The notes beneath the pieces are model-generated. The model was not told where the DNA came from. It did no database searches and saw only the letters and a list, made by a program, of their open reading frames with translations. Position numbers and translations under genes: made by a program. From positions 9,916,501 through 9,980,500 of the forward strand of contig NZ_JACHNC010000001.1 of NCBI RefSeq assembly GCF_014205215.1: a stretch of 64,000 nt of DNA, given 5' to 3'. This document shows positions 26,208-33,700 of this stretch, one piece after another. Source of the stretch: Actinoplanes lobatus. GTDB lineage: Bacteria; Actinomycetota; Actinomycetes; Mycobacteriales; Micromonosporaceae. Numbering within the stretch: position 1 is the stretch's first letter; the number at the start of each line of letters is the position of its first letter.

Positions 26208-27548
26208 TCAGGCCCCGAGCAGGCTCTGGCCGCAGACCCGGATCACGTTGCCGGTGATCGTCGCCGACCCGGGCGAGGCGAGCCAGGCGATGGTCTCGGC
26301 GACGTCGACCGGCAGGCCGCCCTGGGACATGCTGTTGAGCCGCCGTCCGGCTTCGCGCAGCCCGATCGGCATCTTGGCGGTCATCGCCGTCTCGATGAAG
26401 CCGGGCGCCACCGCGTTGATGGTGATGCCGCGCGGGAGCAGCACCGGGGCGTACGACTGGACCCGCCCGATCACGCCGGCCTTGCTGGTGGCGTAGTTGG
26501 TCTGTCCGCGGTTCCCGGCGATGCCGGCGATCGAGGCGACGCCGACGATCCGCCCGCCGGCACCGATGAGCCCGCGTTCCAGCAGCAGGTCGTCGACGCG
26601 TTCGGGGGCGGTCAGGTTGACGCCGATGACCGAGTCCCACCGGTCCTCGGTCATCCGGGCGATGGTCTTGTCCCGGGTGATGCCGGCGTTGTGGACGACG
26701 ATGTCGACGCCGGTGTGCGGTCCGGCGGCCAGGTATCCGGCCAGGCGTTCGGGCGCGTCGGCGGCGGTGAGGTCGAGTTGCAGGGCGCGGCCGCGGGTCT
26801 CGTTGGCCACGTCGGCGAGGGCGTCGCCGGCGGCGGGCACGTCGAGTGCGATCACGTCGGCGCCGTCGCGGGCCAGCACCCGGGCGATGGCCGCGCCGAT
26901 GCCCCGGGCCGCGCCGGTGACCAGGGCGAGTCTGCCGTGGAGGGGCCGGTCCCAGTCGGCCGGTGTGGGCACGTCGCCGGCGCCGATCCGGACGACCTGG
27001 CCGGAGACGTACGCCGAGCGGCCGCTGAGCAGGAAGCGCAGCGTCGACTCGATCGCCTGTTCGCCGCCGGGCGCCACGTAGACGAGCTGTGCGGTCACCC
27101 CGCGCCCGAATTCCTTGCCGATGCTGCGGGTCAGGCCTTCCAGGCTCCGCTGCGCGGTCGCCTCGGCCGGCGTCGCGGTGGCTTCCGGTGGGGTGCCGAG
27201 CACCAGCACGCGTCCGGAGACCTCCAGGGAGCGGGCGTACGGGTGGAAGAAGTCGTAAAGTGCCCGCAGCCCGGTGCTGTCGGTGATCCCGGTGGCGTCG
27301 AGGACGAGTGCGCTCACCCGTACCCCGTCCCGGGTTTGATCGGTGACCTCCGCGCCCGCCGCGCCCAGGAGCTTGCGGATCGGCTCGGAGAGCCGGCCGC
27401 CCGGCGCCGCACCCAGCAGGACCGGGCCGCTGACCAGCGGATCTCCGGCCCGGTAGCGGCGCAGCCGGGGCGGATCAGGCAGTCCGAGGCGCTTGACCAC
27501 GGTCCGGCCGAGACCGGAGTTGGCGAAGTTCGCGTACCTGTCAGCCAT
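26208..27548 (-). CDS. fabG: High-molecular-weight 3-oxoacyl-ACP/CoA reductase, FabG4-like
   Basis: 446 residues in two parts: an N-terminal flavodoxin-like domain of about 200 residues without a cofactor motif, and a C-terminal short-chain dehydrogenase with TGAARGIGAAIARVL (about 214-228), NNA-type HNAGITRDKT and the catalytic YATSKAGV (Tyr and Lys). This two-part layout is that of mycobacterial FabG4 (Rv0242c), an NADH-dependent ketoacyl reductase. Its place between an HtdX-like gene and a divergent FadA2-like thiolase matches the Rv0241c-Rv0243 order. It is transcribed towards MaoC from a 51-bp shared promoter region. Confidence 0.88.
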   Translation of the reverse strand: MADRYANFANSGLGRTVVKRLGLPDPPRLRRYRAGDPLVSGPVLLGAAPGGRLSEPIRKLLGAAGAEVTDQTRDGVRVSALVLDATGITDSTGLRALYDFFHPYARSLEVSGRVLVLGTPPEATATPAEATAQRSLEGLTRSIGKEFGRGVTAQLVYVAPGGEQAIESTLRFLLSGRSAYVSGQVVRIGAGDVPTPADWDRPLHGRLALVTGAARGIGAAIARVLARDGADVIALDVPAAGDALADVANETRGRALQLDLTAADAPERLAGYLAAGPHTGVDIVVHNAGITRDKTIARMTEDRWDSVIGVNLTAPERVDDLLLERGLIGAGGRIVGVASIAGIAGNRGQTNYATSKAGVIGRVQSYAPVLLPRGITINAVAPGFIETAMTAKMPIGLREAGRRLNSMSQGGLPVDVAETIAWLASPGSATITGNVIRVCGQSLLGA

Positions 27549-27557
27549 GCGAGTAGC

Positions 27558-27572
27558 CTACCGGTGAGTAAC
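27558..27572. promoter_or_regulatory. Candidate TetR-type operator between fabG4 and fadA2
   Basis: CTACCGGTGAGTAAC is an imperfect palindrome (TACC-ggtg-AGTA core) in the 51-bp divergent region. A closely related TTACCGGCGAGTTAA occurs before the acyl-CoA dehydrogenase at 28920-28938. Fatty-acid genes of actinomycetes are often controlled by TetR proteins at TTAC/GTAA-type palindromes. The assignment is inferred from the shared motif. Confidence 0.5.
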
Positions 27573-27599
27573 CGAGATTCTTCGATGTGGAGGATAGTC

Positions 27600-28877
27600 G
27601 TGGTGGACGTGCGCCGTGTGGCCGTGCTGGGCGGGAACCGGATTCCGTTCGCCCGCTCCGACAGCCGCTACGCCGAGGCCTCGAACCAGGACATGCTGAC
27701 CGCCTCGCTGGACGGGCTGATCGCCCGGTTCGGGCTGGCCGGTGAGCGGCTCGGTGAGGTCGTGGCGGGGGCCGTGCTGAAGCACTCGCGCGACTTCAAC
27801 CTGACCCGGGAGACGGTGCTCGGCTCGCGGCTGGACCCGCGCACCCCGGCCTACGACATCCAGCAGGCCTGCGGGACCGGCCTGGAGGCGGCCATCCTGG
27901 TCGCCAACAAGATCGCGCTCGGGCAGATCGACTCCGGCGTGGCCGGTGGCGTGGACACCACCTCGGACGCTCCGTTGCAGCTCAACGAGGACATGCGGCG
28001 CGCTCTGCTCCAGCTGAACCGGGCCCGGAGCCTCGGTGACCGGCTCCGGGCGGTGGCCAAATTGCGCCCGCAGCACGCGATCCGGCCGGAGCTGCCGCGC
28101 AACGCCGAGCCGCGGACCGGGCTGTCGATGGGCGAGCACGCGGCGGTCACGGCCCTGCGGTGGAACATCGGGCGGGCGGAGCAGGACGAGCTGGCGCTGA
28201 CCTCCCACCAGCGGCTCGCGGAGGCGTACGATCGCGGGTTTTTCGATGATCTTCTGACGCCCTATCTGGGGCTGACCCGGGACCAGAACCTGCGCGCGGA
28301 CAGCAGCCTGGAGAAGCTGGCGAAGCTGAAGCCGGTGTACGGCGAGGAGAACGCCACCATGACGGCGGGCAACTCGACACCGCTCACCGACGGCGCCTCG
28401 ACCGTGCTGCTCGCCTCCGAGGAGTGGGCGGCCGCGCGTTCGCTGCCGGTGCTGGCCTGGTTCGCCGACTCGGAGACCGCGGCGGTCGACTACGTGCACG
28501 GCGACGAGGGCCTGCTCATGGCGCCCGCCTATGCGGTGCCCCGGATGCTGGCCCGCAACGGCCTCACCCTCCAGGACTTCGACTTCTACGAGATCCACGA
28601 GGCGTTCGCGTCGCAGGTGCTGGCCACCCTCGCGGCGTGGGAGTCGCCCGAGTTCTGCAAGGAGAGGCTCGGCCTGGACGCCCCGCTCGGCTCGATCGAC
28701 CGGGCGAGGCTCAACGTCAACGGGTCCTCGCTGGCGGCCGGCCACCCGTTCGCGGCGACCGGCGGCCGGATCGTCGCGTCCCTGGCCAAGCAGCTCGCGC
28801 AGAAGGGCTCGGGCCGGGGCCTGATCTCCATCTGCGCGGCCGGCGGTCAGGGTGTGGTGGCGATCCTGGAGCGTTGA
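27600..28877 (+). CDS. Acetyl-CoA C-acyltransferase (thiolase), FadA2/FadI-like
   Basis: About 425 residues. The GTG at 27600 (or the next GTG at 27603) is chosen because GGAGG ends 6 nt upstream; the frame is open much further 5' but antisense to fabG4 and MaoC. Thiolase landmarks are the nucleophilic Cys in IQQACGTGLEAA (about residue 89), NSTPLTDGAST, EIHEAFASQVL, SSLAAGHPFAATGGR (His) and the second Cys in ISICAAGGQG. It should cleave 3-ketoacyl-CoA in beta-oxidation or run in reverse. It is divergent from fabG4 and 81 bp upstream of an acyl-CoA dehydrogenase on the same strand. Confidence 0.9.
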   Translation: MVDVRRVAVLGGNRIPFARSDSRYAEASNQDMLTASLDGLIARFGLAGERLGEVVAGAVLKHSRDFNLTRETVLGSRLDPRTPAYDIQQACGTGLEAAILVANKIALGQIDSGVAGGVDTTSDAPLQLNEDMRRALLQLNRARSLGDRLRAVAKLRPQHAIRPELPRNAEPRTGLSMGEHAAVTALRWNIGRAEQDELALTSHQRLAEAYDRGFFDDLLTPYLGLTRDQNLRADSSLEKLAKLKPVYGEENATMTAGNSTPLTDGASTVLLASEEWAAARSLPVLAWFADSETAAVDYVHGDEGLLMAPAYAVPRMLARNGLTLQDFDFYEIHEAFASQVLATLAAWESPEFCKERLGLDAPLGSIDRARLNVNGSSLAAGHPFAATGGRIVASLAKQLAQKGSGRGLISICAAGGQGVVAILER

Positions 28878-28905
28878 GACCCATTGATGGGGCTTGTCCC
28901 GGAAG

Positions 28906-28938
28906 TTACGCCCTCGTAAGGTTACCGGCGAGTTAACC
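28906..28938. promoter_or_regulatory. Two candidate operators before the acyl-CoA dehydrogenase
   Basis: TTACG-CCCT-CGTAA (28906-28919) has perfect 5-bp arms. Directly next to it lies a second symmetric element (28920-28938) with GGTTA and TAACC arms around CCGGCGAGT. The second resembles the site in the fabG4/fadA2 promoter. Both lie 20-55 bp before the start codon, where a repressor would block transcription. Confidence 0.5.
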
Positions 28939-28958
28939 TGCCGGCGGAGGGGCTGACC

Positions 28959-30170
28959 GTGGAGTTCTGGCTCGACCTCAACGACGAACAGCGCGAGCTG
29001 CGCGACTGGGTGCACGGGTTCGCCGAATCGGTGGTCCGGCCCGCGGCCGCGGAGTGGGACGAGCGGGAGGAGACTCCCTGGCCGGTCCTCCAGGAGGCCG
29101 CGAAGATCGGCCTGTACGGGTTCGAGTTCCTCGCCAACACCTGGTCGGACACGTCCGGGCTGAGTCTGCCGGTCGCCAACGAGGAGCTGTTCTGGGGCGA
29201 CGGCGGCATCGGCATGGCGATCTCCGGCACCTCGCTGGCGGTGGCCGCGATCTTCGGCTCGGGTACACCGGATCAGCTGATCGAGTGGGTGCCGCAGTGC
29301 TTCGGGGACGCCGCCGACCCCAAGGTGGGCGCGTTCTGCAGCACCGAGCCGGAGGCGGGTTCGGACGTGGCGGCGATGCGCACCCGGGCGATCTACCACG
29401 AGGCGACCGACGAGTGGGTGATCCGCGGGCAGAAGGCGTACGCCACCAACGGCGGGATCGCCCACGTGCACGTGGTGACGGCGAGTGTCGACCCGTCGCT
29501 GGGGTCCCGTGGGCAGGCCGCGTTCATCGTGCCGCCGGGGACGACGGGGCTGGTGGGGACGAAGAAGCTGAAGAAGCTGGGGCTGCGGGCCTCGCACACC
29601 GCCGACGTGTTCCTCGACGACGTCCGGGTGCCCGGCAGCTGCCTGCTCGGCGGCAAGGAGGCGCTGGACAAGCGGCTCGCGAAGGCGCGTGAGGGGCAGC
29701 GGCGGTCCGGCCAGGCGGCGATGCGGACCTTCGAGCTGTCCCGGCCGGCGGTCGGCGCGCAGGCGATCGGCATCGCCCGGGCCGCCTACGAGTACGCGCT
29801 GGAGTACGCGAAGACCCGGGTCCAGTTCGGCCGCCCGATCATCGAGAACCAGGCGGTCGCGTTCGCGCTGGCCGACATGCGGATGGAGATCGACGCGGCC
29901 CGGCTGCTGGTGTGGCGGGCGGCGTGGATGGGCCGCAACGAGCGGCCGTTCACCGCCGGCGAGGGCTCGATGTCGAAGCTGAAGGCCGGTGAGGTGGCGG
30001 TCACGGTCACCGAGAAGGCGGTGCAGATCCTCGGCGGCGCCGGTTATCTGCGTGAGCATCCGGTGGAGCGGATGTTCCGGGACGCCAAGATCTACACGAT
30101 CTTCGAGGGCACCTCGGAGATCCAGCGGCTGGTGATCGCACGCGCCATCTCCGGTGTGCAGATCCGCTGA
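28959..30170 (+). CDS. Acyl-CoA dehydrogenase
   Basis: 403 residues, FAD-dependent, removing hydrogens from C2-C3 of acyl-CoA. The start is a GTG at 28959 with GGAGGGG 7 nt upstream. Visible are the FAD/substrate segment AFCSTEPEAGSDVAAM (about 126-141), the C-terminal helix region RVQFGRPIIENQAVAF, QILGGAGYLREHPVERMFRD (shortened) and the catalytic base region YTIFEGTSEIQRLVIAR near the C-terminus. All hallmark residues are intact. It completes a beta-oxidation set with the thiolase, FabG4-like and MaoC genes. It is too short to be a FadE5 ortholog, so this locus differs from the mycobacterial one at this point. Confidence 0.9.
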   Translation: MEFWLDLNDEQRELRDWVHGFAESVVRPAAAEWDEREETPWPVLQEAAKIGLYGFEFLANTWSDTSGLSLPVANEELFWGDGGIGMAISGTSLAVAAIFGSGTPDQLIEWVPQCFGDAADPKVGAFCSTEPEAGSDVAAMRTRAIYHEATDEWVIRGQKAYATNGGIAHVHVVTASVDPSLGSRGQAAFIVPPGTTGLVGTKKLKKLGLRASHTADVFLDDVRVPGSCLLGGKEALDKRLAKAREGQRRSGQAAMRTFELSRPAVGAQAIGIARAAYEYALEYAKTRVQFGRPIIENQAVAFALADMRMEIDAARLLVWRAAWMGRNERPFTAGEGSMSKLKAGEVAVTVTEKAVQILGGAGYLREHPVERMFRDAKIYTIFEGTSEIQRLVIARAISGVQIR

Positions 30171-30243
30171 CGTTTTCCCTCCACGTGCGTCAACGTCACG
30201 GGCGGGCTGGACCGGTCTCGTCCACTGTGGTCAAGGTGGGGGC

Positions 30244-30762
30244 ATGCGGCTGCTTCGGGGTGACGCGTTCGACGGGCTGTTCCGGTCCTTCGAACGGACG
30301 GCGTTCCACCTGGAGGTGCAGGACGTCTATCACACGCGGGAGGAGTCGGCGCCGTTCCAGCGGTTCCTCGACGGCGAACCGGATGATCTGGGCTGGCAGC
30401 GGCCGTGGCTGGAGCTGGTCCGGGAGGTCACCGACGCGGGCCGCAGTGTCCGGCGGCTGCGGGTGGTGCCGGTGCCGCACCTGGACTACACGCGGTGGCT
30501 GCTGAACATCTCCGGGTTCAACGTCGAGGCCGGCGAGGACATCCGCTGGCTGCCCCGGCCGGAGACGGGCGGGCTGGCGGTCGCCTTCGACGACTTCTGG
30601 CTGTTCGACGACCGCCGGGTGGTGTTCACCCTGTTCGGTCCGGACGGCGGGTTCGCCGGGGGCGCGCTCACCGAGGATCCGGCGATCGTCCGGCACTGCG
30701 CGCGGACCCGGACGACCCTGTGGACCGCCGGGACCCCGCACGACGACTACGTCAAAGGTTGA
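30244..30762 (+). CDS. DUF6879 family protein
   Basis: 172 residues, alpha/beta, with the usual actinomycete DUF6879 features: FERTAFHLEVQDVYHTREE near the start, RRLRVVPVPHLDYTRW, EAGEDIRWLPR and the central FDDFWLFDDRRVVFTLF. It is soluble, without signal peptide or membrane segment. Family members often sit beside Scr1-type XRE regulators and DUF397 proteins, but none is present here. Function unknown. The ATG at 30244 is preferred over upstream in-frame codons, which add no similarity. Its end overlaps the convergent helicase gene by 11 nt. Confidence 0.8.
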   Translation: MRLLRGDAFDGLFRSFERTAFHLEVQDVYHTREESAPFQRFLDGEPDDLGWQRPWLELVREVTDAGRSVRRLRVVPVPHLDYTRWLLNISGFNVEAGEDIRWLPRPETGGLAVAFDDFWLFDDRRVVFTLFGPDGGFAGGALTEDPAIVRHCARTRTTLWTAGTPHDDYVKG

Positions 30763-33700
30763 CCTCGGTCCGTACCGGCCGGCCGGTCTCCTCCCGGCGC
30801 GGCAGCATCGCCGGGTCGGGCAGGTCGAGCAGGTCGCTCGCCGGGGCGGCGATCAGCCCGTTGCGGTGCGCGATCAGCCGGTCCGCCTCGACCAGGTCGT
30901 CGAGCATCGCCGCGAGCCGGGCCGCGCCCGCCCGGTTGCCGCTCCAGCCGAACAGCCGCCCGGCCGCGGCCAGCAGGTCCTCCCCCTCGACCAGGCCGGC
31001 GTCGAGGACCAGATACTCCAGGGCCAGCTGGATCTCGGCGTCGGCGACCTGATCGGGTTTGCGGGTGACGCCGTCGGCGGGCACCCGTACGGCCGGGATC
31101 GGGGTGTCCGGGGCGGTCACGAAGGTGCCGTCGAAACCGGCGCGGGAGTCGCGTACGGCCCTCTCGATCGCCGTCCTGATCTGCTGGGTGAGGCGGGCGA
31201 TTCCCCAGCCCTCGCGGATCCGCCGGGTCACCGTGGCCAGGTGCACCGGGCCCTCCACCTCGGCGACCCGCTCGACGGCCTCGATCAGCAGCTGCCGGGC
31301 CACCGCGTCGGCGAGGCGGGTGGTGGCCGGCAGCGGCTCGATCACGGCGCGCTCGTAGGGCAGCGCCCACTCGGGCCGCTGCGCCGGGCGGGCGGTCAGC
31401 GTCTCGTCCTCGGTCTCGGCGAAGACGTCCGGGACGGCCAGGGCGCTCTCGACCGCCGTCCGGAGCCGGGCCTCCTCGTTCTCCCGGTCGTGGTACCACG
31501 CGACCGACCAGATCCGGTGCAGGTGCCAGCCGAGGCTGTGCAGCACCTGCTCGTGCAGGCGGTCCCGGTCCCGGGCGACCGGGGACAGCTGGTAGCCGGG
31601 GCCGTCGCAGCGGACGCCGAGGGCGTACGACTCGCGGGTGTCGTCCGGGTGGCGCACCCCGATCTCGACCCGGTAGCGGCCCGCGCCGGACCGGACGTGC
31701 GCCGGGTAGCCCCAGTTCTCCAGGGTCTCCCGGATCGACTCCTCGAGCGGGGTGGGCTCCTGCTCGGTGAGCGCCGGCCCGCCGTGCTCGGCGTAGTCGA
31801 GGTACGCGGCCAGCCGGCGTTCCCCCTCGTCGGCGGGTTCCTCACGGTTCCCGGCGCCGATCGCCGACACCACCTCGACCCGGTGCCGGGCCCGGGTGAC
31901 GGCGACGGCGAGCCGCCGTGCGCCGGTGGGTCCGCCGGCCGCGTCCAGGCTCGCGCCGGTGGACAGGATGATCACGTCGCGTTCGTCGCCCTGTGCCGTC
32001 TCGGCGCCCTCGACCACGAAGTCGCCGAGGAAGCCCTCCAGGTCGGGGCGCCCGGCCAGTTCGGCCTCGACGGCGTCGGCGATCTCGTCGGCGTGGGCGG
32101 CGGTGAGCGTCACGACGCCCAGCGACAGCGACGGCCGGGTGGTGAGGTGGTGCAGGACCCGTTCGGCGACCAGCCGGGCCTCGCCGGCGACCGCGGCCGG
32201 GTGGAGCTGGACGCCGAGATCCGCGCCGGACGGGTGCGGGCTCGGGAAGGTGTTCAGCCGGCCCTGGTAGAAGGCCTCGTTGGCGAAGGCGATCAGGCTC
32301 TCGTGCCGGCTGCGGTAGTGCCAGGTGAGGGCGAGCCGGGTGAACGCGCCGCAGTCGTTCGCCACCACCAGCACCGACGGCTGGTCGCCGGCCGGGGGCA
32401 GCTGGGCGTCGTCGCCGACGATCACCAGCGACGCGCCCCGGTAGGCGCAGGCCACCGCGGCCGCCGGGGTCATCCGGGACGCCTCGTCGATCACCACGAC
32501 GTCGAAGGACGCCTCGGCCGGCAGCAGGCGGCTCACCTCGGCGGGCGGCATGACCAGGCACGGTTTGAGGGCGGCGATCGTGTCCCAGGCGCCGGCGAGC
32601 AGGTCGCGTACCGGGAGGTGGCCGTCGTTCTTGAGGCCCTCGGCCCGGATCAGCGCGGCGCCGTCACCGCCGGTGACCTCCGGCCGCCGCCGGTCGAGCA
32701 CCTCGATGACCGATTCGGCCGCGTCGGTGAGCAGATCGGAGTCCAGGCGGCGGAACCCGGCGGCCATCTCGTCGCGCACGACGGCGGCGACCGGCTGGAG
32801 CCGCTCGTCCTCGGCCAGGACGTGGTCGGTCCACGCCCGGTACGCGCTGCGTTCCAGCACGTCCCCGAGCCGCTGTACGTCCACCGCGTGGTCGGCGCAG
32901 AAGTCGATGACGGTGTCCATCCCGTACTCGGCGAGGACCGCGCGAGCCTCCAGGTACTGGAACCACTCCTGCTGGCCGGTGTCGTCGTCGAGCAGGTCGC
33001 GCAGCAGGTCGTGGGCGGTCTCGTAGCGGTCCAGGGCGGTGCCGAGCCGGACCTGCCGGGCCGGGCCGAAGGCGTCGATGATGCGCTGCCGTGCCTCCTG
33101 CCACGCCGTGGACGCCGGGGTCAGGTCGGGGGCGGGGTGGCCCGCGACCAGTGCCTCGGCCTGTTCGCCGGTGAGCGCGGAGTCCGCGCCGGTGCGCAGC
33201 GTACGGGCGTGCGCCGTCCACTCGATGGCATCCTCGAGGGCTCGCAGGTCGGTGTGCCGTCCCTGGAACACCGGCCCGAGGGTGGCCTCGAGGGACCGGG
33301 TCGCGGCGCTGAACGCGTCCTCGGCGTCGATCACGCCCCGCCGTACCTCGATGATCCCGGCCGCCTCGGCGCCGTTGAGGTCGCGGCCGACGGCGTCGCC
33401 GAGCCGCCGCAGGATCGCGGCGGTGCCGCGCAGCGGCGCCACCTGGGCGCGCAGCCAGGCGATCGCCTCGTGCACCGGGCCGTGCCCGAGTTCCGGCCGC
33501 CCGGCCGGGTCGGGCTCCGGCCGCAGGGTGCCCCGCCAGTACCGGAACACGTCGCGGGCCTCGGTGACGGCCCGGACCAGGTCGTCGGCCGGGTGCATCG
33601 CACAGACGTAGTCGATGACCGCGGGCAGCGCCTCGGGCGGGGTGACCCGCAGCACCTCGCCGGCCGTCTGGAGGGCCCGGCCGATCGCCGGGAAGTCGGT

